DNA from: Magnetospirillum sp.
GTDB lineage: Bacteria > Pseudomonadota > Alphaproteobacteria > Rhodospirillales > Magnetospirillaceae
Assembly: GCA_024707145.1 (NCBI GenBank)
Contig: JANQAI010000012.1
Coordinates: 1 to 64,000, forward strand
Reading direction: 5' to 3'
DNA length: 64,000 nucleotides
Shown here: positions 1-12,305 of the stretch, in pieces
Position numbering within the stretch: position 1 is the stretch's first letter
Layout: each line of letters opens with the position of its first letter
The notes under the pieces: generated by a model
The model's database searches: none
What the model saw: only the letters and a program-made list of their open reading frames with translations
What the model was told of the DNA's origin: nothing
Program-made: the position numbers and the translations under genes

Positions 1-147
1 ACGCCGCAGAACCCTCGCCGTCAACCCCTTTCGTGACCACTTTGTTGCAGTCGCCAGAGGGCGCGGACGAAATTTCAATATATGCCCTTGGGCTGGGCGA
101 CGCAAGTCCGCGGTTATCCCCCTGCCCCGTCCTGAAGCGCGGCGGGC

Positions 148-1515
148 CTAAAGCGCGGCGGGATCGCAGGCCTGGCGGTGCAGCTTGAGCGTCTTGCACA
201 GCTTGCGGGCGGCGTCCTTGCTGGCCAGGGGGCCGGCGATGATCCTGGTCCGGCTGCCCTGGGCCTTGAAGTGGGCCTCCAGCCCGGCCAGATCGTCGGG
301 GAACTTGGCCTTGATGCCGGCCCACGCCTTCTGCGCGGCGTCGGCATTCTTGGCCGAGGCCAGGGCCACGCCCCAGCCGCTGACCGTGGCGGCCGGGGCC
401 GCAGCCGCCGGCCCGGCCGAACCGGGCGCGCCGGGACGCAAGCCGGTGGCGGTGCCGGCCACGCGCTGCCCGTTCAGTTGGGCGTCCAGCGAGCGTTCGA
501 TGGCGTCGCGTTCCTGGCGCAGTTCGGCGTCGCTGACCAGGCCGGCGGCGCGCAGGCGCTCGGCCCGCCCTACCGCCTGCCCGGCCTCGATCATGTCCTT
601 GGGCGGCCGCGGCGGCACCTCCAGCCGACGTGGCCGCTCGGGCAGCAGGGCATCGAGGATGGTGGTGCGCTCGCCGCTATGCTCGGTCGGCGTCATCTCG
701 CGCCGTTCCAGCGCGTCTGCCAGATCGCGCAGGCGCCGCGCCACCGCCTCGTCGCCGGGAGTGGGCCGATCCAGCCCGGTGGAGGGCGGCGGCTGGGTGA
801 AGGGCAGCAGGGCGCCCGCATTGGCGGCGCGGCGGCGATTGTATTCCTCGGGAGCGATCAGCCCCTCGTCCAGCAGCCGCTTGAGGATACGGAAGCGGCC
901 GGCCATGTTGGCCTCGGCATCCGACACCCGGCCCGGAGCCGATACCGCGGTGGCGGCGATGGGCTCCAGCTGGCCGGCGGACACCAGGGGACGGCCGGGC
1001 GGATTCATGGGGGCGATATCGGGAAAGGGCGGCGCCCCCACGCCGGGCGCCCCCGGCGGACGGCCCGATTCCTGGATGCTGCGCGGCACCGAGCGGCCGG
1101 TGATCTTGTCGATGGCGGCCATGTTGGCGCGGGCCACGTCCACCACCGAGCGCGGCATGACCACGCCGCCGTCGCCCGGGCTCATGATGGTGCCGGGAAC
1201 CTGGTTGGTGACGATGACCTCGTAATACTGGCGGGCCAAGTCGTACTGGCCCATGCCCTGATAGGCGAGGCCGGCCGCCAGCAACGCGGTGGGGTCCTTG
1301 GGATTGTAGCGCAGGGCGGTGATGGCGTAGCGCTCGGCCGCCGCATAGTCGGCGCGGGTCAGCGCCGCCATGGCGGCGTCGGTCGCCCCGGCATTGACCA
1401 TCCCGCTGACCGTATCCTGGGTACCGCGCGGATCCTTGAGCGGCGCGCAGCCGGCCATGGCCGCCAATACCATCACGGCGGCCGCCGTGCGTCCGAGACG
1501 AGAAACGGTCCTCAT
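148..1515 (-). CDS. TPR/SPOR-domain lipoprotein
   Basis: 455-residue predicted lipoprotein. The N-terminus is a lipoprotein signal peptide ending in the lipobox LAAMAGC, so Cys23 would be lipidated. Residues about 45-110 look like tetratricopeptide repeats (ALTRADYAAAERYA, then a second helix pair around LLAAGLAYQGMGQYDLA). A long Pro/Arg-rich middle follows. The last 75 residues form a SPOR-like domain (WGVALASAKN ... TRIIAGPLASKDAARKLC). SPOR domains bind denuded peptidoglycan, often at division sites, so a cell-envelope or septal role is likely. The middle holds repeated Arg/Glu-rich helices (RRLRDLADALERRE). No partner gene is adjacent. The family-level call is fairly firm; the precise function is unknown. 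Confidence 0.8.
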   Translation of the reverse strand: MRTVSRLGRTAAAVMVLAAMAGCAPLKDPRGTQDTVSGMVNAGATDAAMAALTRADYAAAERYAITALRYNPKDPTALLAAGLAYQGMGQYDLARQYYEVIVTNQVPGTIMSPGDGGVVMPRSVVDVARANMAAIDKITGRSVPRSIQESGRPPGAPGVGAPPFPDIAPMNPPGRPLVSAGQLEPIAATAVSAPGRVSDAEANMAGRFRILKRLLDEGLIAPEEYNRRRAANAGALLPFTQPPPSTGLDRPTPGDEAVARRLRDLADALERREMTPTEHSGERTTILDALLPERPRRLEVPPRPPKDMIEAGQAVGRAERLRAAGLVSDAELRQERDAIERSLDAQLNGQRVAGTATGLRPGAPGSAGPAAAAPAATVSGWGVALASAKNADAAQKAWAGIKAKFPDDLAGLEAHFKAQGSRTRIIAGPLASKDAARKLCKTLKLHRQACDPAAL

Positions 1516-1741
1516 CCTGCTCCCCGACTATGGGCGCTGTCGCTCTTCCAGCCGACGCACCGGGCCCGGCTCCCCCTTGGTGATACACCGACGACGCCGG
1601 CAAGGCCACAGCGCATCTCCGGCGCCAGGATGGGGCCGAGGGAGTTCATACTTTGTTAAAGAGACAAGACGTTTCCGCAGCGGCAATTCAACCGCCGGCC
1701 CGCGGATGGTATAAGAGCAGGCGCCGATAACGGGAGGTCCC

Positions 1742-3284
1742 ATGGGCGGCAGGGAAATCGAGCTGAAGCTGGCATTGGCGCCCGAGGCGGTCGCCAAGTT
1801 CAAGCACCTCAAGCTGCTGACCGCCCACCGCCAGGGCCGCGCCTCCAGCGCGTCGCTGCGTTCGGTCTATTTCGACACCCCCACCCAGACCCTGGCCAAG
1901 GCCGGCATCACCGTGCGGCTGCGCTCGGACGGCAGCAACGGCGGCCTGGTGCAGACGGTGAAGACCGCTGGCAGCCGGGCCTCGGGGCTGTTCTCGCGGC
2001 AGGAATGGGAGACCGCCGTCGGCGGCCCCGATCCCGATGCCGAACAATTGGCCGCCACCGGCCTGGCGCCGCTGCAGGACGAGGCCGTGTGCCAGTCCCT
2101 CGCCCCCATCTTCGCCACCGACGTGCAACGCACGCTCTATCTGCTGGCGGGCGAGGATTGGCGGTTGGAGCTGGCGCTGGACGTGGGCGAGGTGCGGGCC
2201 GGAGAGCGCCGCGAACCCATCTGCGAAGCCGAGCCTGGAACTGAAGGACGGCGAACCGGCGCACCTGTTCGCCCTGGCCCGGCAATTGGCCGATCAGGTG
2301 CCGGTGCGGTTGATGGCGACGTCGAAATCCGACCGCGGCCACACCCTGGCAGCCGGACGCGAGCCGGCGGCGGTGAAAGCGCGGCCGGTCGAACTGAGCG
2401 CCGACATGCCCCTGGCCGAGGCCTTTCGCGCCGTCGCCCGCAACTGCCTGCACCATCTGCTGGCCAACGAACGCGCCCTGCTGGCCCATGGCGACGGCGA
2501 GGCGGTGCATCAGATGCGGGTGGCGTTGCGCCGCCTGCGCTCGGCGTTGAAAGTGTTCCGCCCGCTGGTGGACGGCCCCCAGCTGAACGCCCTGAAGGAG
2601 GAGGTCCGCTGGCTGCTGGACCTGCTGGGCCCGGCCCGCGACGCCGAGGTATTCCTGGCCGAGATCATCGACCCGGTGGTGAAGGGATTGCCGGACCGGA
2701 CCGGCCTGTCCACCCTGCGCGACCACTGGCGGGCCGAGCGGCAGGCCGATCTGGAGGCGGCGCGCCAGGCGGTGGAGAACCGCCGCTTCACCCTGCTGCT
2801 GCTGGACCTGGGCGCCTGGGTGGAGGCCGGCGATTGGTCCAGCGACGCGGCACTGCCCGGCTTCGCCCACCGGAACGACGCGCTCGGCCCCTTCGCCCGT
2901 GGCGTGCTGGACCGGCTGGCGCGCAAGCTGCACAAGGCCGGCGGGCGTCATCTGGCCGCGCTGGCGCCGCCTGATCTGCATCAGGTGCGCATCCACGGCA
3001 AGCGGCTGCGCTATGCCGGCGAATTCTTCGCCCCCCTTCACGCCAAATCCGAGGCCAAGGCCTATCTGGGGGCGCTGGCGGACCTGCAGGATCGCCTGGG
3101 CGAGATCAACGACATCGCCGTGGCCGGCCCCCGCCTGGCCGGCTGCCACCATCTGGGCGATGCCGCCTGGGCGGCGGGGCTGGTGACGGGCTGGCACGAG
3201 GCGCGCCGCCCAGCCCTGATCGCCGCCGCCGACGAATTATGGACAGATTTCCGCAAGGTGCGGAAATTCTGGAGGAAGGGCTGA
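1742..3284 (+). CDS. CYTH-CHAD protein, one frameshift
   Basis: Two-domain protein of about 513 residues once one base is corrected. The N-terminal CYTH domain begins with GREIELKLAL, carrying the ExExK triphosphate-binding signature. The C-terminal CHAD domain starts near HHLLANERALLAHGDGEAVH and contains the conserved His/Arg helix HQMRVALRRLRSALKVF and a second basic helix HQVRIHGKRLRYAGEF. CYTH-CHAD proteins are linked to inorganic polyphosphate or triphosphate binding. The reading frame breaks at about 2234, where GAGCCTGGAACTG occurs in place of the expected GAGCTGGAACTG (one extra C). Upstream the frame gives EPICEAE and downstream LELKDGEPAHLF, which join exactly as a CYTH strand would. 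Both halves are well conserved, so I read this as one gene. Confidence 0.8.
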
Positions 3285-3313
3285 CAGGCTGCGGAAAAAA
3301 CCTGCCGTTACTC

Positions 3314-3341
3314 CGTCATTCCCGCGTACGCGGGAATGACG
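3314..3341. repeat. 28-bp perfect palindrome
   Basis: CGTCATTCCCGCG is followed by TA and then its exact complement CGCGGGAATGACG. It lies between the convergent CYTH-CHAD gene and the DUF4169 gene. The terminal CGTCAT/ATGACG matches several other intergenic repeats in this window, and it could act as a bidirectional terminator or be a repetitive extragenic palindrome. Confidence 0.85.
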
Positions 3342-3378
3342 AGAGGATAGAGGGTTGACGAAGTTTTTCCTCACCCTG

Positions 3379-3555
3379 CTACTCCTCGACCTTCTTGCCA
3401 TCCAGTTCGCCGGCCTGGCGCTCGGCCTGCTTGCGGGCGGCGTCCTTTTCGGCCTTGGTGCGGCCGAAGGCAACGCGGTTGGCATCGGCCTGGCGCGCCT
3501 TTTCTTCCTTGGCCTTGGCCTTGCGCCAGCGATTGAGGTTGACGATCTCTGCCAT
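3379..3555 (-). CDS. DUF4169 family small protein
   Basis: 58-residue, highly charged protein beginning MAEIVNLNRWRKAKAKEEKA and containing the family-typical FGRTKAEKDAARKQAE helix. This matches the DUF4169 family of small alphaproteobacterial proteins (pattern: INLRRxRKAKxR, then NRxxFGRTKAEK). The protein is Lys/Arg/Glu/Ala-rich, probably one or two helices, with no signal peptide. Function is unknown. It reads convergently towards the CYTH-CHAD gene, with the palindrome at 3314 between them, and its start lies about 135 bases upstream of the first tRNA-Asp on the opposite strand. Confidence 0.8.
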   Translation of the reverse strand: MAEIVNLNRWRKAKAKEEKARQADANRVAFGRTKAEKDAARKQAERQAGELDGKKVEE

Positions 3556-3690
3556 GAACCGGCTCCTGCCTGACGGTACGACCCAATTATAGCGCCCAGG
3601 GCGCGCAGGGCGTCATAAATCGATGGGGGCGGCAAAACACCGCTTGCGCAGCCCGAAAGAGCCTGTTATATCCCCGGCCCTCACACCGGA

Positions 3691-3767
3691 GCGGGTGTAG
3701 CTCAGTTGGTCAGAGCGCCGGCCTGTCACGCCGGAGGTCGCGGGTTCGAGCCCCGTCACTCGCGCCA
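3691..3767 (+). tRNA. tRNA-Asp (GTC), copy 1
   Basis: 77 bases with CCA encoded. Acceptor GCGGGTG pairs with CACTCGC. The D-arm is GCTCAGTTGGTCAGAGC. The anticodon arm CCGGCCTGTCACGCCGG carries anticodon GTC, and the T-arm is GCGGGTTCGAGCCCCGT. The cloverleaf is complete, so this is a functional aspartate tRNA. Confidence 0.97.
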
Positions 3768-3812
3768 CTCTCGTGTGAGGTTTCCCCGGGTCCCTTGGGC
3801 CAGGGTTTGGAT

Positions 3813-3889
3813 GCGGGTGTAGCTCAGTTGGTCAGAGCGCCGGCCTGTCACGCCGGAGGTCGCGGGTTCGAGCCCCGTCACTCGCGCCA
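3813..3889 (+). tRNA. tRNA-Asp (GTC), copy 2
   Basis: Identical over all 77 bases to the copy ending at 3767, separated by a 45-base spacer. The two are probably cotranscribed. A tandem pair of tRNA-Asp genes is common, and identity suggests gene conversion or a recent duplication. Confidence 0.97.
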
Positions 3890-3921
3890 CTTTCCTTATC
3901 GCTGCCGGGCGCGGCACTTAG

Positions 3922-4922
<1,001 letters not shown>

Positions 4923-4942
4923 GGATCAGGCTCGTCCAGGAA

Positions 4943-5115
4943 TCAGGCCCGGCGCTCCTGCACCGCGTTGGCGTGGTCGAACAGCTGGATGGCCATGCTG
5001 ATCGGGAATCCGCCTTGTCCGGCTGGTTGAGCGCCTCCGACATCAGCCGAGCCGCCTCGAGCTTCATGTCGAGCGTATTGTTCCCATAGAGCACGGCAAT
5101 CTTTTCCCGGGACAT
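4943..5115 (-). CDS. Small hypothetical protein, frameshifted
   Basis: Possible 57-residue cytoplasmic protein starting MSREKIAVLYGNNTLDMKLE behind a GGAG ribosome-binding site. One G appears to be missing near 5008, since the second half (FPISMAIQLFDHANAVQERR) lies in another frame and ends in TGA at 4943. The joined sequence is mixed-character and helical, which is unlike a GC-shadow ORF. I do not recognise the family. It is convergent with ldh (end 4922). Confidence 0.45.
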
Positions 5116-5514
5116 GGCATTTTTCTCCGTGTGCTGGGGCGAAACCCCGGGCAATCCGCCCAGGTTCCGCCGTAACCTGGACCAAGCGTTGCAGCCGGCG
5201 TGCCAGTTTGCCCCCGCCCCCCTTCGCCCCGGTATCGAGCCCTGCACAAAATTCGCACAGTAATGGAAACTGCACAAACGGCGGACAGCGGAGGGACAAC
5301 CGCCGGTCGATCATGCGCAGATCGCCCGAATTTTGCTCCATTCCCACGAATTCGTGATCAAATTTTGAGCGCAACCTTGCCGCCTATTTTTACGGCACAT
5401 CGGCAATCAATTGATTAGAAAGGATATTTCCCCTCATCCGCCCAATGGCACGGAGATTGATAGCGCGGGCCGACTCCGCCGGCGGCGGAAGCGGATTCTA
5501 ACGAGGTCATTGCA
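5116..5514. promoter_or_regulatory. Upstream region of amt, possible sigma-54 site
   Basis: Divergent 400-base spacer with clearly lower GC than its surroundings. At 5446-5461 it contains TGGCACGGAGATTGAT, resembling the sigma-54 element TGGCAC-N5-TTGC but with A where the -12 C is expected. A perfect palindrome ATCAATTGAT lies near 5406. A sigma-54 promoter would fit nitrogen control of the ammonium transporter, but the -12 mismatch makes this tentative. Confidence 0.4.
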
Positions 5515-6801
5515 ATGGAATCGATGAAGATCGGGGTGGATGTACTTTTCGTCCTTTTGGGCGCGGTCATGGTGCTGGCCATGCATGCCGGCTTCGCATT
5601 TCTCGAGGTCGGCACGGTGCGCAAGAAAAACCAGGTCAATGCCCTGGTGAAAATCCTGACCGACTTCGCGGTGTCGACCACCGCCTATTTCTTCATCGGC
5701 TACAGCGTGGCCTACGGCATCGATTTCTTCGGCTCCGCCGCCACCCTGGTGGGCAAGGCCGAGGGCAGCGCCTTCGCCGCCAGCGGCTACGACCTGGTCA
5801 AATTCTTCTTCCTGGCCACCTTCGCCGCCGCCATTCCCGCCATCATCTCGGGCGGCATCGCCGAGCGCGCCAAGTTCTGGCCGCAGTTGGCCGCCACCTC
5901 CATCCTGGTGGCACTGGTCTACCCCCTGTTCGAAGGCATGGTGTGGGGCAGCCGCTTCGGCTTCCAGGATGCCATGAAGGCTCTGTTCGGCGTCGCCTTC
6001 CACGATTTCGCCGGCTCGGTGGTGGTGCATGCGGTGGGCGGCTGGGTCGCCCTCGGCGCCGTGCTGATGCTGGGCGCCCGCCGCGGCCGCTACCGCAAGG
6101 ACGGCCACGTCGTCGCCATTCCGCCCTCCAACATCCCCTTCCTGGCGCTGGGGTCGTGGATCCTATGCGCCGGCTGGTTCGGCTTCAACGTCATGAGCGC
6201 CCAGACCATGGACAACATTTCGGGCCTGGTCGCCATCAATTCGCTGATGGCCATGGTCGGCGGCATCCTGGCCAGCCTGGTGGCCGGCCGCAACGACCCC
6301 GGCTTCGTCCATAACGGCGCCCTGGCCGGCCTGGTGGCGGTGTGCGCCGGCTCGGACGTGATGCATCCCATCGGCGCCTTCATCACCGGCGGCATGGCCG
6401 GTGCCCTGTTCGTGGTGGCGTTCAATCTGTGCCAGAACAAGTGGCGCATCGACGACGTGCTCGGCGTCTGGGCGCTGCATGGCCTGTGCGGCTTCATGGG
6501 CGGCATCCTGTGCGGCGTGTTCGGCCAGGAGGCCCTGGGCGGCCTGGGCGGCGTCAGCCTGGGCGCCCAAATCACCGGCACCGCCACCGGCGTCGTGCTG
6601 GCCCTGGTCGCCGGCCTGGCGGTCTATGGCGGGCTGAAGGCCGCCGTGGGCATCCGCCTGTCCGACGAGGAGGAGTTCATGGGGGCCGACCTGGCCCTGC
6701 ACCACATCACCGCCTATCCGGAAGAGGTCACCACCATCCACGACGATGCCGGCCCGCTGGCCGCGCGGGCGGCCGGCGCCCGGGCGCCGGTCCACGGCTG
6801 A
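5515..6801 (+). CDS. amt: Ammonium transporter, Amt family
   Basis: 428-residue polytopic inner-membrane channel for ammonium/ammonia. Eleven hydrophobic segments are expected for the family and the profile fits. The signature GFAFLEVGTVRKKN lies in TM1-2. The pore histidine pair is present in HDFAGSVVVHAVGG and VWALHGLCGFMGG. The C-terminal tail carries a conserved-looking acidic stretch (DEEEFMGADLALHHI), the region known to couple Amt proteins to PII regulators. No glnK gene is adjacent. The start at the ATG before ESMKIG puts TM1 directly at the N-terminus without a cleavable leader. It is followed by a strong terminator at 6823, so the gene is monocistronic. Confidence 0.93.
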   Translation: MESMKIGVDVLFVLLGAVMVLAMHAGFAFLEVGTVRKKNQVNALVKILTDFAVSTTAYFFIGYSVAYGIDFFGSAATLVGKAEGSAFAASGYDLVKFFFLATFAAAIPAIISGGIAERAKFWPQLAATSILVALVYPLFEGMVWGSRFGFQDAMKALFGVAFHDFAGSVVVHAVGGWVALGAVLMLGARRGRYRKDGHVVAIPPSNIPFLALGSWILCAGWFGFNVMSAQTMDNISGLVAINSLMAMVGGILASLVAGRNDPGFVHNGALAGLVAVCAGSDVMHPIGAFITGGMAGALFVVAFNLCQNKWRIDDVLGVWALHGLCGFMGGILCGVFGQEALGGLGGVSLGAQITGTATGVVLALVAGLAVYGGLKAAVGIRLSDEEEFMGADLALHHITAYPEEVTTIHDDAGPLAARAAGARAPVHG

Positions 6802-6822
6802 GCCCGCCTCCCGCCCCTGCCG

Positions 6823-6853
6823 AACCCCGCCGCGCCAGCGGCGGGGTTTTCCT
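6823..6853 (+). terminator. Rho-independent terminator after amt
   Basis: 11-bp GC-rich stem AACCCCGCCGC / GCGGCGGGGTT with a 4-base loop followed by TTTCCTT. It lies 22 bases after the amt stop. Confidence 0.85.
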
Positions 6854-6930
6854 TGCGCACAGACGAGGGGTGCCAACCTATTATGGTTGTGTTACCCTGT
6901 TATGGTTGAGGCTCCCTGCGGGGGCGAGGG

Positions 6931-9046
6931 GTGACATCAGGACCGTTACGCGGCCGTATGCGGCCGTCCTCAAGCCAAACCTTCATGGTTCTCGGCCTCA
7001 TCGCCATGGTCGCGGTGGTGGGCTTGACCGGGTACGAGATCTGGCGGCAGCGCGACTTCCACGGTGGCTTCGGCCGAGCGGAACCTGGCAGCCATCTCCC
7101 TGGCACTGGCACAGCAGACCGAGCGCGCCTTCAATTCCGTCGAACTGGTGCTCGACGCCACTGCCCAGTCGGTGGAAGCGGCGGGCGGCATCGGCCGCGC
7201 TGGCGGCGAGGACATGCACCGCATGCTGCGCGCCCGCATGACCGGCATCCCGCAGATCGTCGGGCTGGCCATCATCGCTCCTGACGGCCGGGTGGTGAAC
7301 GGCGCCAAGCTGTTTCCGCCCCCACGCGACAACCGCTCGGGCCTGGAATACTTCGCCAAGCACCGCGACGACCCCTCGACCCACCTCCACATCTCGGCGC
7401 CCCGCAAATCCGTGGTCGACGATTCGGTGATCGTGCCGGTGAGCCGGCGGCTGAGCGGCCGCGACGGCTCGTTCCAGGGCATCATCGCCGCCGCCGTCGA
7501 TCCCGACTACTTCCACAATTCGTTCCGGCGGGTACTGCCCTCCGAGGGCGGCGCCAGCGCCATCTTCCGCGCCGACGGCATCCTGCTGGCGCGCACGCCG
7601 CCGGTGGACAGCATGAAGCTGGGGCAGGATTTCAGCCGCCTCGCCATCTTCCAGGCCGATGCCCCCGCCCACGGGTTGGGCTGGGGCCCCAGCCCCATGG
7701 ACGGGGTGACGCGCATCCTCGCCTACCACCACCTCGACCTCTACCCGCTGGTGGTCAACGTCTCGCTGCGCGAGGACGTGCTGCTGGCGTCCTGGCGCGA
7801 CAATGCCATGCGGCTGGGCATGGCCGCCGCCCTGGCGACCGCGCTGCTGGGCGGCGCAGTGGTGGTATTGGCCCGGCACGCCCGCGTCGAAAAGGCCCAG
7901 GCTGCCGCCCTGAAGCGCAGCGAGGAACGCCTGCGCTTCGCCCAGTTCGCCCTGGACCATGCCGCCGACATGGTGTTCTGGCTGGATGCCAAGGCGCGCA
8001 TCCTCTATCTCAACGAAGCCGCCTGGCGCCGCCTGGGCTACGAGTCCGCGGCGCTGATCGGCAGCCCCATCGAGAGCATCGATCCCCATTTCGCCGCCGC
8101 CCGCTGGCCGCGCTACCTGAAGGTCCTGAAGCGTCGGCGCCACGTCCGCTTCGAAACCACCAACCTGACCGCCTACGGCATCCCCTATCCGGCCGAGGTG
8201 GCCGCCAATTACGTGAACTTCAACGGCGGCGACTATGTCTGCGCCTTCGTGCGCGACATCAGCCAGCGCAAGGCCGCCGAGGCGACCTTGGCGGAGAAGA
8301 CCGCCAAGCTGGAGGCCTCCAACGCCGAACTGGAACAGTTCGCCTACGTGGCCTCGCACGACCTACGCGAGCCCCTGCGCATGATCAGCAGCTTCATTGC
8401 CATGCTGGAGCGGCGCTACGGCCAGCAGCTGAACGAGGAGGCGCACGAGTTCATCGCCTATGCCCAGGATGGTGCCGTGCGCATGGACCGGCTGATCCGC
8501 GACCTGCTGGAATATTCCCGCGTGGGCCGGATCGAACGGGCCATGACCGAGGTCTCGCTGGCCAATGCCGTGACCCACGCCCTGCAAGGCCTGGCGGTGG
8601 CCGTGGTGGAAGAAAAGGCCGAGATCGAGGTGGCCCCCGACCTGCCCACCGTACTGGGCAGCGAGGAAGAGTTGGCGCGGCTGATGCTCAACTTGATCGG
8701 CAACGCCCTGAAATACCATCACCCCGACCGCACCCCCAGGGTGCGGGTGGGCTGGCGTCGCGACGGGAACGAGATAGTATGCTGGGTGGCCGACAACGGC
8801 ATCGGCATCGCACCGCAGGATTTCGACCGGGTGTTCGGCATCTTCCAGCGCCTGCACAGCCGCGACCGCTACGAGGGCACCGGCATCGGCCTGGCCATCT
8901 GCAAGAAGATCGTCGATCGCCATGGCGGCCGCATCTGGATCGAATCGGCCCCCGACCAGGGCACCACGTTCTTCTTCACCCTGAAGGCGCCGAGAGAAAG
9001 CGCGGCGCCCACGGCCCTTGCGACGGCACCGCAGGACGCTGGATAG
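6931..9046 (+). CDS. Membrane PAS sensor histidine kinase, one frameshift
   Basis: About 704 residues after correction. Order: TM1 (MVLGLIAMVAVVGLTGYEIW), a periplasmic sensor of about 250 residues resembling dCACHE-type domains (VLDATAQSVEAAGG ... LFPPPRDNRSGLEYF ... SAPRKSVVDDSVIVPVSRR), TM2 (MAAALATALLGGAVVVLA), a PAS domain (LDHAADMVFWLDAKARILYL), then HisKA with H-box ASHDLREPLRMISSF and HATPase with N-box LNLIGNALKYH and G-boxes DNGIGI and GTGIGLAIC. No response regulator is adjacent, so its partner lies elsewhere. The frame slips near 7063 (CACGGTGGCT for expected CACGTGGCT). Without the upstream 45 residues the kinase would lose TM1. The start is uncertain: GTG at 6931 after GGGCGAGGG, or ATG at 6958. 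Confidence 0.82.
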
Positions 9047-9066
9047 GGCCGGACGATCACCCGCTT

Positions 9067-9173
9067 TGTCATCCCGACGACCAACGGAAGGAGGGATATC
9101 CTCCTGGGATGCCGCGTCCGGATTGGCACCCATCCCACCAGGATGAGATCCCTCACGTCCGTTCGGGATGACA
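9067..9173. repeat. Intergenic palindromic repeat (TGTCATCCCGA family)
   Basis: 107-bp element with 11-bp perfect terminal inverted repeats TGTCATCCCGA / TCGGGATGACA. It sits exactly between convergent genes. Its interior GGATATCCTCCTGG resembles the interior of the element at 42822 (GGATCTCCTCCTGG). Confidence 0.8.
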
Positions 9174-9176
9174 ATA

Positions 9177-9956
9177 TCAAGCCCCATCACGACGGAAAGA
9201 GCCGGCGAATTCCGCCAAGGCCGTGACCACCGCCTGCGGCTGGTCGCGATGGGGCGAGTGGGCACACTGGGGCAGCATGAGCGCCCGCACCGGCCCGCCC
9301 ACGCCCTCCACCACGGCATCCACCTGGGCGCGGGTGGCGTACTCGTCCTCCTCGCCCTGGATCACCAGCACCGGCCGGCGGATGGCCGGCAACAGTGGAC
9401 GGAAATCCATGGCCGTGAAGCCGGGGTCGAGCCACGCCCGGTTCCAGCCCCAGAAGGCGCAATCCACGTTGTCGCCGTGGTGGCGAAGCAGCCGGGACCG
9501 CAGGCCGTCGTCATAGGTTTCCCTGACCTGGGCGATGGCGGCCACACAGACCTCCTCGACGAAGGTGTGCGGCGCCAGGGCCGCCACCGCCTGCAGCCGT
9601 CCCGAACGGTCGAGGGCGGCGTGCACCAGGGCGATGGTGGCGCCGTCGGAATGGCCGACCAGAATAGCGGAATCGATGCCGGCCGCGTCCAGCGCCCGGG
9701 GCAGCACGTCCCGCCCCTCCCGCTCCAGATAATCCAGCGGGCGCGGCAGCGCCACCGGCGACGAGGCGCCGTAGCCCTGACGGGAATAGACGAAGGCGGC
9801 CAGGCCGGTGGCGGCCGCCACCTGGTCGGGAAAGTCGCGCCACAGCGATACCGAACCCAGCCCCTCGTGCAGGAACACCAGCACCGGCGCATCGTCGCGG
9901 CGGATGCCGATCCAGCGGCATTCCAACCTGACGCCGTCGACGTGGATGAACTCCAT
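9177..9956 (-). CDS. Alpha/beta hydrolase beside benzoate-CoA ligase
   Basis: 259-residue cytoplasmic alpha/beta hydrolase. The oxyanion region is FLHEGLGSVSLW, the nucleophile elbow GHSDGA (Ser), the acid region QGEEDEYAT and the catalytic His CAHSPHRDQP. It lies 60 bases downstream of the benzoate-CoA-ligase-like gene on the same strand, so the two are probably one transcript. Plausible roles are thioesterase or esterase functions serving aromatic acid degradation, but the substrate cannot be read from sequence. Confidence 0.78.
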   Translation of the reverse strand: MEFIHVDGVRLECRWIGIRRDDAPVLVFLHEGLGSVSLWRDFPDQVAAATGLAAFVYSRQGYGASSPVALPRPLDYLEREGRDVLPRALDAAGIDSAILVGHSDGATIALVHAALDRSGRLQAVAALAPHTFVEEVCVAAIAQVRETYDDGLRSRLLRHHGDNVDCAFWGWNRAWLDPGFTAMDFRPLLPAIRRPVLVIQGEEDEYATRAQVDAVVEGVGGPVRALMLPQCAHSPHRDQPQAVVTALAEFAGSFRRDGA

Positions 9957-10016
9957 GGGCGGGACTCCGGGCAGTGGCGGGGACCGGCACTGTACCCGCC
10001 CGACCCCGCCCTGTCT

Positions 10017-11587
<1,571 letters not shown>

Positions 11588-11597
<10 letters not shown>

Positions 11598-11623
11598 GGA
11601 AGGTCCTCCTTCCATACCCGTAT
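11588..11623. promoter_or_regulatory. Inverted repeat over ligase start codon
   Basis: 16-bp arms ATACGGGCATGGAAGG / CCTTCCATACCCGTAT with one mismatch and a TCCT spacer. They cover the start codon and Shine-Dalgarno sequence of the benzoate-CoA-ligase-like gene. This could be an operator or an mRNA hairpin that hides the ribosome-binding site. Confidence 0.55.
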
Positions 11624-11675
11624 ACATCCAATCGCCCTGATTACGTACAATGTGAAATTGCACGCAATCGAGACG

Positions 11676-12134
11676 TCAGGCCTTCTCTAGCCCCATCAGC
11701 GGATCGGGACCGGCCACATTGCCGTACAGCCGGTGCAGCAGCCCCTTGAGGACCCGCACTTCGTCCTCGCTCATGCCGGCCACCGCCATGCTTTCCCAAT
11801 CCAGCGCACGCGGCACGATGGATTCGGTCTTGTGGCGCCCTTCGGGCGTCAGCGCGATGATCACGGCACGGGCGTCCTGGCCCGACCGCCGCCGGGTCAC
11901 CAGATTCCTGGCTTCCATGGCGGCGGCGATGCGGGAAAGCGTGGACAGTTCGATGGCGGTCAGCCGGGCGAGGTCGCCCAGGCGCTGTTCGCCCTCGTCC
12001 AGCAGCGCGGCCATCACCCGCCACATGGGCAGGGAGATGCCGAACTGGTCCAGTTCGCGTGAGACGTTGTTGGCCAGCGACACGCCGGCACGACTGAGCA
12101 GATAGGGGACGTAGTCCCCAAGCCGAAAGCGCAC
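11676..12134 (-). CDS. MarR-family regulator
   Basis: 152-residue winged-helix regulator: LGDYVPYLLSRAGVSLANNV dimer helix, LPMWRVMAALLDEGEQRLGDLA, recognition helix ELSTLSRIAAAMEARNLV and wing RRRSGQDARAVIIALTPEG. The MarR fold is clear. It lies 78 bases upstream of the benzoate-CoA-ligase-like gene in the same direction, an arrangement seen for BadR/BenR-type regulators that respond to aromatic acids or their CoA esters. I choose the GTG start at 12134 because GGAGG sits nine bases before it. A longer TTG-initiated form to 12203 is possible but has no ribosome-binding site. Confidence 0.82.
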   Translation of the reverse strand: MRFRLGDYVPYLLSRAGVSLANNVSRELDQFGISLPMWRVMAALLDEGEQRLGDLARLTAIELSTLSRIAAAMEARNLVTRRRSGQDARAVIIALTPEGRHKTESIVPRALDWESMAVAGMSEDEVRVLKGLLHRLYGNVAGPDPLMGLEKA

Positions 12135-12305
12135 GTTTTTATCCTCCCTGACCGTCCTCTGTTGGGACGTGTTCTTGGAATCGATCAATGATTTCCGACG
12201 CAAGGGAAGTCAAGAATCTTATGCCGCCTCCTGCCCCCGGCCGGTTGATCGCGGCGGCGCGGGGGTGCATGCTGGGGAGGCTTCCGTTCGCAGGAGATCC
12301 GTCCG

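Noticed and set aside
1..147. Possible gene at the left edge
   Set aside because: No start with a ribosome-binding site and no coherent coding frame; only a short repeated AAGCGCGGCGGG motif next to the stop of the SPOR lipoprotein gene.
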